The notes beneath the pieces are model-generated. The model worked only from the letters and a program-made list of their open reading frames with translations. It made no database searches and was not told the origin of the DNA. The position numbers were made by a program, and so were the translations under genes. This document shows positions 1 to 7,696 of a DNA stretch of 40,236 nucleotides, in pieces (position 1 is the stretch's first letter; the number at the start of each line of letters is the position of its first letter). Source of the stretch: Vulcanimicrobiota bacterium (lineage in GTDB: Bacteria > Vulcanimicrobiota > Vulcanimicrobiia > Vulcanimicrobiales > Vulcanimicrobiaceae); NCBI GenBank assembly GCA_013036315.1, contig JAAXMC010000053.1, positions 1 to 40,236 on the forward strand, in the 5' to 3' direction.

Positions 1-344
1 GTCACGGCAAAATGGCGGACTGCCGCAAGATCCCCTTCGGACGGAACCTTCGACTTTGAGAGCTCGAGTTTTATGACGGTTCCCGTTTGGTCGAACGTTA
101 CACGCGCGTATTGGCGAGGCTGCGGCGGACCAGCCGGTTTTGCCGTGTTGTACGCGACGATTGCGAGCGCGGGCGATACGCGAAATCCGTCGCCCGTCGT
201 AAAGAAGACGTAGCCGTTCTGGTAATCGAGAAGCTGCGCGGTCACTACCACCGTGCCGGCCTGAGCGGATGCATGAAAGATCGTAGCCGAAAGGATTGCG
301 GCCACGAGTGTCAGCGCCGACGCAATGCGGACAGCGGTCTTCAT
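1..344 (-). CDS. Secreted protein of unknown function (partial, C-terminus outside window)
   Basis: This reading frame starts at an ATG (342-344) and stays open to the window edge, giving about 114 residues of an incomplete protein. The start overlaps the stop of the upstream 847-residue gene in the arrangement ATGA, so the two are probably translationally coupled. The N-terminus is a clear signal peptide: a Lys at position 3, a hydrophobic run rich in Ala, Leu and Val, then a likely cleavage site after His-Ala-Ser-Ala. The mature part begins with a beta-rich stretch that I do not recognise as a known family. Coupling to an outer-membrane-type protein suggests an envelope role, but no function can be assigned from this fragment. 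Confidence 0.7.
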   Translation of the reverse strand, partial: MKTAVRIASALTLVAAILSATIFHASAQAGTVVVTAQLLDYQNGYVFFTTGDGFRVSPALAIVAYNTAKPAGPPQPRQYARVTFDQTGTVIKLELSKSKVPSEGDLAAVRHFAV

Positions 345-2884
345 TGCAGCACCTGGAAGACGAAGTGCGGGCTCCAGCGCAGATTTGAATAATTGAAATA
401 GTACGTGCGCTGAATGTCGATCGACATGTGCGGATTTATCCGCAGGCGCAAGTCGCCCGTCACGTCATAGGGCGGCTGTCCCAAGTAATCTTGAACCGTG
501 AAGTTGCCGAGCAAGTCCGGCTGCGCGAACTGGAAGAAGAACGGAATTGGCGCGGGAAAATCCGTGTGCTTGCGCAGGAGCATATTAAACGCGACGTTGC
601 CGCCGTTGCTGTAATTGAGTCCCAAGCTCAAGGTGCGGAACGTCGCGATGCCGTGAAAGGCTTGATACCCCGGATAAGAAACGCCGTTCACGACCGGCGT
701 GAAGCCCGGATATATCGTTGACTGCAGCCCGCCGCTGTAGACGTCGCCGACGTTCTCAACCGTATAGTCGAGATACGAGAGAACGTGGCTGTCGAGGATT
801 TTGCTGAGGCTGATTTTACTCTGCGTCGTGTCGATGTAGTGCGGCGTCGAATTCCACTGGCGCTGTTTTTCGAACGAGGCATTGATCGCGTAATACTTCG
901 TCGGAATGTTCAAATCGGAACCGAATTTGAGATCCGGCATGTACAGCCCGAATCCCAGTTGATGCTGCCAAATGGTCGTATAGGGAACTCCGCCCAGCGT
1001 TTGCAGGGCGCCGGCTGGATTCGCGTCGCTTAAGAAGGCTTCGTGCTGGAAGCCGAACCCAAACGAAAGATGGCCGTAGATGCGCGCGCCTTGGAAATAG
1101 TGCGTCAGCGGCCGGTCGTACCTTTGCAGCGTCAGTTGTGCGCTCGACGGATGGAAGGGTACCGTGCAGTGGCCTTGATAACAGCCCAGCGGCAGCAGCG
1201 AAAAATTCTCAAATTGATAGCTTGCCTGCAAGAACGATCCGCTCAGTGCCTGCGTCGCCTGAATGGTCGTGACCTGTTGCGCTTCCAACGGCGATTTCAG
1301 CCCGAATTGAAATGTGTGCAGCTGCGTGAAGGTGCGTATTTGCGTCCGGTCGGACGGACGGTCCGACAGTAAGAGAGCCCAGAACTTAGACGGGCGCGTC
1401 ATCGGATTGAGCGAGAAAACGGCATACGCTTTCCGCCCGCTCAGATGCTGTTCGAAAGCCATATACGTCTTGTTGACCGTATCGTAACGGAAATGCAGCG
1501 CGCTGATCGCATTTGCGTTGCCCGCGAATTCCCAGGTCGCATCGTAGTTAGCGCCGGCGAGCGAGTTGTCTCCCAGATGCTGGTCCGTTGAAAAATTCAC
1601 ATAGTACGACGGAACCGGGATGTACAATCCGAGGCCCTCTCCGGCGTCGAACCGGCCACCGCCGAACCGGACGAACGAGTGCGATCCGATGACGGCCGAC
1701 GTGCCGGTAAGGTAGGGCTTCGCGTTACCGAGATCCGGGAAGTAAAATGTATCTCCCGGCATTTCGCGCCCCTTGGCGGGATTCGCAAAATCACCGTTGA
1801 TGAACGTCCAGCGATCGGGAATGCCCGTTGCCGATTGTGATTCGCGCGTCAGCGGCACGAAATAGATACGGTCGAACTCAAGAAAGTCGGCGAGCGCGGC
1901 GCCGTCTTGGGCGCCCGATGGATTCTGCATGTGCACGTGGCCGGCGAGCAAGAACCGGTTCAGCTTGAGATCCATGGAAAACGTATCGCCGGACATCGTC
2001 ATCCCATTTGACGTGCGCACGCGCACATTTCCGTCGGCTTCAACGAGAAAGCGGTCGTAGAAGAACTGCACGCGATCGGCACTCAATCGCACGAGCGTTG
2101 GCCCCGGGCTCGAAGTTGGCGAAGGCGTCGGCGCCGGCGCAGAGCGCACGGCAATCAGCGCAGGTGTTGCCACCGGCGCCGGCAGCGGCGCAGCTGTCGG
2201 CAGTGGCGCGATCGCAAGGTGTTTCACCGGAACCGGCGAGGCGGTGGCCTGCATGCTGACGTGCGCTTGGGCTACTACTTTTGCGGTGACTTTCTTAGCG
2301 ATAGCGTGCTTCGGCGCGGCGCGCGCAACGGCTAACGTTCTGGTGGCGACTCTCTGAACGCCTTGCATGTTGGCTTCGACCAAGTTCGTTCCGGCCAAAT
2401 TTGCGTCGATCAAGTTCGCGTTTTGAAGGTTCGCCGTTTGAAGGTTGGCGCCGAACAAGTTGGCTTGCTGCAGGTTCGCACCCCGCAAGTCCGCACCATA
2501 TAAGAGCGCGCTCTGTAAGTTTGCCTTTTGCAAGTTTGCGTTCTGAAAGATCGTGTCTTGCGAATTGGCTTGCTGCAAGCTCGCGCTTCGGAGAATCGCG
2601 CCTTGCAAATTCGCGCCCTGGAGACTTGCGCTTTGCAGGTTCGCACTGCGCAAATTCGCGCCGCGCAGATTGGCGCCGCGCAGGTCGGCGCCCTGCAAGT
2701 CGGCGCGCTGCAGATTTGCGCCCTGAAAGTTGACGTTCTGCAGGCTGGCATTCTCAAAATTGGCGCCGACCAAGTACGCATTTTCGTAGTTCTGCGTTTG
2801 CGCGAGAGCCGATACCGGCAGCGCCCCGGCAAGGAATGCCACGAGACAGGCGGTTGCGCAAATGGTGCGAGCCCCAGAGAACAC
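341..2884 (-). CDS. Pentapeptide-repeat / OstA (LptD-like) outer-membrane barrel fusion protein
   Basis: An 847-residue exported protein with an unusual domain order. A signal peptide (about residues 1-29) is followed by about 28 uninterrupted pentapeptide repeats of the A(N/D)Lxx type (about 36-174), an Ala/Pro-rich linker (175-262), an OstA/LptA-like beta segment (about 265-325, with a SADRVQFFYD start) and about 480 residues of aromatic-rich alternating sequence typical of an outer-membrane barrel. I place the start at the GTG at 2882-2884. It has AGAGAAGG just upstream, puts the signal peptide at the extreme N-terminus and leaves 56 bases to the divergent deoB gene; a longer in-frame ATG at 2957-2959 would overlap deoB. 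OstA domains belong to LPS-transport proteins, so a role in glycolipid export or insertion is possible. The pentapeptide part probably forms a rigid right-handed beta-helix in the periplasm. Domain calls are by eye. Confidence 0.8.
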   Translation of the reverse strand: MFSGARTICATACLVAFLAGALPVSALAQTQNYENAYLVGANFENASLQNVNFQGANLQRADLQGADLRGANLRGANLRSANLQSASLQGANLQGAILRSASLQQANSQDTIFQNANLQKANLQSALLYGADLRGANLQQANLFGANLQTANLQNANLIDANLAGTNLVEANMQGVQRVATRTLAVARAAPKHAIAKKVTAKVVAQAHVSMQATASPVPVKHLAIAPLPTAAPLPAPVATPALIAVRSAPAPTPSPTSSPGPTLVRLSADRVQFFYDRFLVEADGNVRVRTSNGMTMSGDTFSMDLKLNRFLLAGHVHMQNPSGAQDGAALADFLEFDRIYFVPLTRESQSATGIPDRWTFINGDFANPAKGREMPGDTFYFPDLGNAKPYLTGTSAVIGSHSFVRFGGGRFDAGEGLGLYIPVPSYYVNFSTDQHLGDNSLAGANYDATWEFAGNANAISALHFRYDTVNKTYMAFEQHLSGRKAYAVFSLNPMTRPSKFWALLLSDRPSDRTQIRTFTQLHTFQFGLKSPLEAQQVTTIQATQALSGSFLQASYQFENFSLLPLGCYQGHCTVPFHPSSAQLTLQRYDRPLTHYFQGARIYGHLSFGFGFQHEAFLSDANPAGALQTLGGVPYTTIWQHQLGFGLYMPDLKFGSDLNIPTKYYAINASFEKQRQWNSTPHYIDTTQSKISLSKILDSHVLSYLDYTVENVGDVYSGGLQSTIYPGFTPVVNGVSYPGYQAFHGIATFRTLSLGLNYSNGGNVAFNMLLRKHTDFPAPIPFFFQFAQPDLLGNFTVQDYLGQPPYDVTGDLRLRINPHMSIDIQRTYYFNYSNLRWSPHFVFQVLQ
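2366..2785 (-). repeat. Array of about 28 tandem pentapeptide (15-bp) codon repeats
   Basis: Within the fusion gene, every fifth codon encodes Leu or Phe (in a few units Ser or Met), with Ala two residues before it and usually Asn or Asp one before it, without a break across about 140 codons. The DNA is a degenerate 15-bp repeat, which also explains the apparently repetitive open frames on the other strand. It is a protein-coding repeat, not an array of intergenic repeats. Confidence 0.9.
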
Positions 2885-2940
2885 AAGTTCGCCTTCTCTA
2901 GAGGCCAGACCCCAGGCCTCTTCGAAGGGCCGAGTTCCTA

Positions 2941-4071
2941 ATGTCGCGTTTTGCCGCATTCGTCATCGATTCGGGTGGAGTTGGTGCGCTGGACGATGCC
3001 CCGAGCTACGGGGATGCGCCCGGTGCGAATACCATAGGTAACGTCGCGGAGCGCCTGGGCGGTCTCACGTTGCCGAATTTCACTAAACTTGGGCTCGGCT
3101 GTTTGACCGATATTCGCGGCGTACCGGCAGTCGACGATCCGCGCGCCCGCGTTGCGCGCCTGCGCGAGCGCAGCAAAGGTAAAGACACGATTACGGGTCA
3201 TTGGGAGATGGCCGGCATCATCACCGAAACGCCGTTTCCTACCTATCCCAACGGCTTTCCGCCAGAGGTCGTCGACGCGTTTACGGCGATCGCCGGCAAG
3301 CCGCCGCTCGGCAACAAGACCGCCTCGGGAACCGAGATCATCGAAGAGCTCGGACCCGAGCACATGCGCACCGGCCGGCCCATCCTCTACACATCCGCGG
3401 ACTCCGTTTTTCAGGTGGCCGCGCACGAAGAGGTCGTGCCGCTGCCGCAACTCTACGACTGGTGCGAGCGGGCTCGCGCCATGCTGGTGCCTCCACACGC
3501 CGTGAACCGGGTTATCGCTCGCCCCTTCACCGGCTCGCCCGGCGCGTTCGTGCGGACCCCCAACCGCCGCGATTACGCGATCGCTCCCCCGCCCAGCATA
3601 TTGGACCGGCTGGCAGCGGGCGGAATTCCCGTTCACGCCGTAGGGAAAATCTGCGATATCTACTGCGGGCACGGTATCGCTTCGACGGTACGCGTGGCCG
3701 ATAATCGTGATGCTATGGAGAAGGCCTTCGGGCTCCTGGAGAGCGTCGATCAAGGATTTATCTTCGTCAACCTTAATGATTTTGACTCAAAGTACGGTCA
3801 TCGGCGCAACGTGCGGGGGTATGGTGAAGCCCTGGAAGCACTCGATGCTCTTCTTCCGCGTTTGGAGTCATATTTGAGACCTGGCGACGAGGTGTTGTTT
3901 ACTGCCGACCACGGCTGTGATCCGACTGCCCCGGGCAGCGATCATACTCGCGAATATGTGCCGTTTGTGCACCTTGGGGCCGCCGCCGGTGTTAACATGG
4001 GGGTAGTCGACGGATTGGATCTGGTCGGCAAAACGGTATCTGCGTCTTTTGAAGGGGCTGCGTGCAAGTAA
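2941..4071 (+). CDS. deoB: Phosphopentomutase
   Basis: A 376-residue enzyme of the alkaline-phosphatase superfamily that interconverts ribose-1-phosphate (or deoxyribose-1-phosphate) and the 5-phosphate in the cytosol. Family signatures are all present: the N-terminal metal-binding IDSGGVG (residues 9-15), the DTITGHWE motif (82-89) whose second Thr (Thr85) matches the phosphorylated catalytic Thr of characterised phosphopentomutases, NDFDSKYGHRR in the C-terminal half, and TADHGCDPT followed by SDHTREYVP, which supplies the remaining metal ligands. Length is near the usual 390. The start ATG is only 56 bases from the divergent start of the barrel fusion. It overlaps the following sugar-phosphate transferase by 10 bases. 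A nucleoside-salvage enzyme at the head of a glycan operon is unexpected; it may simply be co-transcribed. Confidence 0.93.
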   Translation: MSRFAAFVIDSGGVGALDDAPSYGDAPGANTIGNVAERLGGLTLPNFTKLGLGCLTDIRGVPAVDDPRARVARLRERSKGKDTITGHWEMAGIITETPFPTYPNGFPPEVVDAFTAIAGKPPLGNKTASGTEIIEELGPEHMRTGRPILYTSADSVFQVAAHEEVVPLPQLYDWCERARAMLVPPHAVNRVIARPFTGSPGAFVRTPNRRDYAIAPPPSILDRLAAGGIPVHAVGKICDIYCGHGIASTVRVADNRDAMEKAFGLLESVDQGFIFVNLNDFDSKYGHRRNVRGYGEALEALDALLPRLESYLRPGDEVLFTADHGCDPTAPGSDHTREYVPFVHLGAAAGVNMGVVDGLDLVGKTVSASFEGAACK

Positions 4072-4778
4072 TACACGAGCAAGCGGCGACATCTCCGAGT
4101 GTCATCCTGAGCTCGCCAAAGGACCCCGAGCAGGGTTCCTTTGCAACCCGAGTCGGGGGAAGTCGCATCATTCCACGGTGGTGGCTCCGCGCAAAGCGCG
4201 GAACCGACATCGTGCTGGGTTCGCTGTTGTTTTTGATCGCGCTCCCGATAATTGCGATCGCTGCGCTCGCAATCATGCTGGTCGATCGCGGTTCGCCGTT
4301 CTATGCGCAAGAGCGGGTCGGACAAAACGGCAAACGCTTCCGGATGTTCAAGTTGCGAACCATGGTGCGCGGCGCGCACGCGATGCGGGACGACATTCTG
4401 CATCTCAACGAAGCTGACGGCCCGGTTTTTAAGATCCGCAACGATCCGCGTCTGCATCCGATTGGCGGTTTTCTGCGCCGCACGAGCATTGACGAATTGC
4501 CGAACCTCGTCAACGTCATCGCGGGCGACATGGCGCTGGTTGGGCCGAGACCTCCTTTGCCGTCGGAAGTCGAGCATTACGATGCAGCTGCGCGCCGCCG
4601 CCTTTCCGTACCGCAAGGCATTACGTGCCTCTGGCAGATCAACGGACGGTGCGAAGTAACGTTTGAGTATTGGATGGCGCTCGACAATCGCTACATTGAC
4701 ACGTGGTCACCGTGGAGCGATTTCACGATTCTCGTGAAGACCGTGCCGGCCGTCATCCGAAAGGACGGCGCGCATTAA
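4062..4778 (+). CDS. Polyprenyl-phosphate sugar-1-phosphate transferase (short WcaJ/PglC-type)
   Basis: A 238-residue initiating enzyme that moves a sugar-1-phosphate from a nucleotide sugar onto a polyprenyl phosphate on the inner face of the inner membrane, the first step of glycan repeat-unit synthesis. One hydrophobic segment (about 50-74) is followed by the family core: ERVGQNGKRFRMFKLRTM (84-101), RTSIDELPNLVNV with the catalytic Asp144-Glu145 pair, GDMALVGPRPPLPSE, and GITCLWQINGR. It lacks the four extra N-terminal helices of full-length WcaJ, so it is the short monotopic form. The start is a GTG inside the end of deoB, preceded by GAAGGGG. The first 40 residues are unlike the family and are partly encoded by a REP-like palindrome (4117-4143). 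Sugar specificity cannot be read from the sequence. Confidence 0.9.
   Translation: MQVIHEQAATSPSVILSSPKDPEQGSFATRVGGSRIIPRWWLRAKRGTDIVLGSLLFLIALPIIAIAALAIMLVDRGSPFYAQERVGQNGKRFRMFKLRTMVRGAHAMRDDILHLNEADGPVFKIRNDPRLHPIGGFLRRTSIDELPNLVNVIAGDMALVGPRPPLPSEVEHYDAAARRRLSVPQGITCLWQINGRCEVTFEYWMALDNRYIDTWSPWSDFTILVKTVPAVIRKDGAH
4117..4143. repeat. REP-like imperfect palindrome inside a coding N-terminus
   Basis: Bases 4117-4127 and 4133-4143 pair over 10 of 11 positions around a five-base loop GAGCA, with a single C-T mismatch at 4124/4136. The flanking sequence contains GTCATCCTGAGC (4101-4112), which resembles a family of extragenic palindromic repeats seen in many bacterial genomes (from memory, not searched). 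Here it lies within codons 14-27 of the sugar-phosphate transferase, in the part without family similarity. Confidence 0.6.
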
Positions 4779-6399
4779 GCCGGTTCTGCACGTTGTTTCT
4801 CCGGTCGAATCCAATCGCGTCGCGCTGGCAGGCTCGACGCTTTTTATCATGGCGGCGACCTTGGGATCCACGCTGCTGGGGTTCATGCGCGAAGTCGTCA
4901 GCGCAAAATATTATGGCACCCGGTGGGAAATGGACACGTTTCTCGCCGCTGCAGTCGTACCGACGATTCTTTTCGGGGTCTTCAACGGCGCGCTTGTCAG
5001 TGCGCTCGTCCCGACTTTTTCCGAATAACTGACGCATAAGCGCGACGACGAAGCCTGGAGCCTTGCCAACACGGTCATCAACGGGCTCTTCCTTATACTG
5101 GCCGTCTGCGCCGTATCGGGATATTTCCTCGCGCCGTGGTTTGTGCCGATTATCGCGCATGGCTTTCCGCCGCCGCAGATGGGCGTGGCGATTCACATGA
5201 CTCGCTGGTTGATGCCGAGCATCATCGCGGTGAGCCTTTCGGGAGTCTTCGCGGCGATCTTGAACGCGCATCACCGTTTTCGCTCGGCGGCCCTCACTGG
5301 AATTGCGCTTAACGTCGTAACTATTGGCATCGTGCTGCTGTTTGGCGACCGCGGGCACCTCGGAATCTTTGCCCTTGTCCTCGGAACCTCGCTCGGACTG
5401 ATGGTCCAAATGGTCGTGCAGATCCCCGCCCTGCTTTCAATGGGCAAGTACCGGTTCACGCTTAATCTTCATCATCCGGGTCTCCGCCGCATCGCGCAAG
5501 TCCTAGGACCGATCGTGGTTGGATCCGCGGCCGGACAGACGGCGTTGTTTTTTGATCGTTTTTTTGCATCAACGCTGAGTCCGGGTTACATCGCGGGCAT
5601 GAACTATGCAACCAAACTCGTGAATTTTCCGCAGCAAATCTTTGCCGCGGCCATCGCTACGGTCATTTTCCCTCTGCTTGCTTCGCAGTTTGCGAATGCC
5701 GATCGGCGTGGCGTTGGACAGAACGTTTCGACTGGATTGAGGCTCGTTACATTTATCGCCATACCCAGCGCTTGCGCATTGATCGCGCTCGCGCGGCCGA
5801 TCGTGCAGACGCTCTTCGAACGTGGAACCTTCGGCCCGACCGCGACGGATTTGTGTGCCGGGCTGCTGCCGTATGCCGCCGTCGGCCTGATCGCGCTCTC
5901 CGCGAACGTCATCCTCACACGCGTGTGTTTCGCGTGCAAAGAAACCGGCTGGGCTGTCGCGACGTCGATAGTTGCCGTTGCCCTCAATGTCGTGCTTTCA
6001 TTGGCGTGGCTGCCGACACTCGGAGCTCGCGGCCTGCTTTTGGCCAATTCCCTCAGCCAATTGTTCCAGGCGGTCCTCCTCATGATGATCGCGGTGAGAT
6101 TAGTTCAGGGCGTGAACTGGGGCAGCCTGGCACTCTCGGTCGTAAAGATTTCTGTGGCTTCGCTGTCGATGATCGGAGCGCTCCACTGGATCGCGGCGCT
6201 CGGCGTGCAGCCGACAGCGCAGTTTGCATCGCGATTCTGGTTTCTGATCGGTCAACTTGCAATCGGCGGCCTCGTGTTCCTCGCCGTCGCGAGGCTGCTT
6301 GAGGTCGAGGAGCTGCCGCTGGTCGGACGGCTCATGCTGCAGAAATTCGAACGCAACGTTCCGAGCGCCCCCGATAACCGCGAAGCACCTATTGCGTAA
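4774..6399 (+). pseudogene. murJ-like (MviN) lipid-linked glycan flippase, interrupted by in-frame TAA at codon 85
   Basis: The frame from an ATT at 4774 (AAGGA at 4761-4765, overlapping the previous stop as ATTAA) encodes a 541-residue MurJ-type flippase of the MOP superfamily: LLGFMREVVSAKYYGT and a conserved segment ending LVPTFSE, then TAA at 5026-5028, then LTHKRDDEAWSLANTV and the rest in the same frame. E. coli MurJ has AEYKSK at this place, so the stop stands where a conserved Tyr is expected; one base change (TAC or TAT to TAA) explains it. The downstream part alone has an open frame from 5143 (418 residues) covering most helices. There is no frameshift. Either the gene is a recent nonsense pseudogene, or the base is an assembly or sequencing error. 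The C-terminus overlaps the start of a second flippase. Confidence 0.85.
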
Positions 6400-7696
6400 G
6401 TCGCCCCGCGCGGCGGTGCCGTGGGAGTTCATCCGGCACAGCTCTTGGATTTTTTCCGCAACGCTTTTCGTGAACGTCGCCATGTTTGCGTTTCACTTCG
6501 TCTTGAGCCGCAAACTTGGTTTAGCGCAATACGGCGCGCTGTACACCGTCATCAGCATGGCAACGTTCATAGCCGTCTTAGGCGGAATTTTGACGATCGT
6601 CATCGCCCGATTGATCGCAGAGCATCGCCGCGAGCCCCAGAAACTCAGTCTCTTGTGCGGTTCTGCGCTCAAGATGAGCTCGTATATCGGGATCGCTTTT
6701 TTCTTCGTGCTGCTCGCTCTGTCGATCCCGATCGCGCAATTTCTGCGCGTGCCCGATATCGCCGTCGTCATGTTTCTGGCACTGTTCGCCGGCGGTCAGC
6801 TGGCGCTGGCGGGATTGCGCGGCGTACTCCAAGGCCTCCAAGAGTTTCCGCGACTGGCAATGACGTTGATCGTTGAGGCATTCGTGCGCACGGGCCTCGC
6901 CATCGCGATGGCGACGCTGGGCTCAGGCATCGCCGCGGCGGTAGGCGCGTACGCGGTTGGAACGATCATCGCGATCGCGTACGCGGTGCTGGCCGTGCGC
7001 CGGTCCACGCACTTAAGTTTCGGCGCGGCCGGCATGGCCGCCGGCCGGGTTGCCCGGCTTTCTTTCGGCGCGGCATTTTCAACGTTAGCGATCGCGGCGT
7101 TGGGAATTATCGACGTGCTGCTCGTCCGCCACTATTTTAGTAACGCCGCGTCGAGTATCTACGGCGCAGTCTCCCTGGCCGGAAAGATGGTGTACTTCGC
7201 GGTCGGCTTCTTGCCCACGATCGTGTTGCCCAAGGCGACGGCCGGCGCGCTAAGCGGAGACAGGCCGGCGCGCGTGCTGCTTCCGGCATCGCTGATAATT
7301 CTGTTCATGTCGTTCGTGTCGCTGGCCGTCTTTTGGCTGCTCCCCGGCCCGATCGTTGCGGCGATGGCGGGCCATCAGTACGACGCCGCGGTGCCGCTCG
7401 TTTTTCGATACGCGGTGGCGATGACGTTTCTCGGCGCGTCGAATGCGTTTGTCGCCTATCGCTTAGGCGTGAATGATTTTTCGTTCATTCCCGCGGCGCT
7501 GCTGCTCGTCGTTGCCGAAGGCGTCGCCATAACGTTCTTGCATCGCACGCTCGACGAGGTCATTGCGATCGTCATCGTCGTCAACGCCGTCGTGCTGGCC
7601 GCCGTGCTATTCGGACTCGGCCGAAAGAGCGCGTTCACGCCGCGCGTGCTCGAGATCGATCCGATGCTGATCGCCGAAGAGATTCAGGCTCACTGA
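6392..7696 (+). CDS. Polysaccharide (O-antigen/lipid-linked oligosaccharide) flippase, MOP superfamily
   Basis: A 434-residue polytopic protein with 12 or more hydrophobic segments and the layout of Wzx-type flippases, which move a lipid-linked oligosaccharide across the inner membrane. The N-terminal part (RKLGLAQYGALYTVISM) and the YAVLAV region at mid-protein are typical of the family. I favour the TTG at 6392, which overlaps the murJ-like stop and is preceded by GAAG; an in-frame GTG at 6416 is the alternative. A longer frame from 6257 would overlap the previous gene by 140 bases and adds a Ser/Arg-rich stretch that looks non-coding. The gene ends 7 bases inside the convergent membrane-protein gene. 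With the murJ-like gene broken, this is the only intact flippase seen in the window. Confidence 0.85.
   Translation: MRKSPRAAVPWEFIRHSSWIFSATLFVNVAMFAFHFVLSRKLGLAQYGALYTVISMATFIAVLGGILTIVIARLIAEHRREPQKLSLLCGSALKMSSYIGIAFFFVLLALSIPIAQFLRVPDIAVVMFLALFAGGQLALAGLRGVLQGLQEFPRLAMTLIVEAFVRTGLAIAMATLGSGIAAAVGAYAVGTIIAIAYAVLAVRRSTHLSFGAAGMAAGRVARLSFGAAFSTLAIAALGIIDVLLVRHYFSNAASSIYGAVSLAGKMVYFAVGFLPTIVLPKATAGALSGDRPARVLLPASLIILFMSFVSLAVFWLLPGPIVAAMAGHQYDAAVPLVFRYAVAMTFLGASNAFVAYRLGVNDFSFIPAALLLVVAEGVAITFLHRTLDEVIAIVIVVNAVVLAAVLFGLGRKSAFTPRVLEIDPMLIAEEIQAH

Noticed and set aside
87-392. Plus-strand frame of 101 codons at the left edge
   Set aside because: It is antisense to a signal-peptide gene that has a coupled start, and its product is Arg/Cys-rich without a recognisable domain.
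2366-2785. Possible CRISPR or direct-repeat array
   Set aside because: The period is 15 bp without spacers and every unit keeps the reading frame of a pentapeptide protein.
2401-2941. Repetitive open frames on both strands rich in Arg, Ala and Cys
   Set aside because: They are out-of-frame readings of the 15-bp pentapeptide repeat in the barrel-fusion gene and have no start signal or family similarity.
5026-5028. Recoding of TAA as an amino acid in the murJ-like gene
   Set aside because: Other genes in the window end with TAA (for example 4069-4071 and 39008-39010), and no recoding signal is visible; a nonsense change or base error is simpler.
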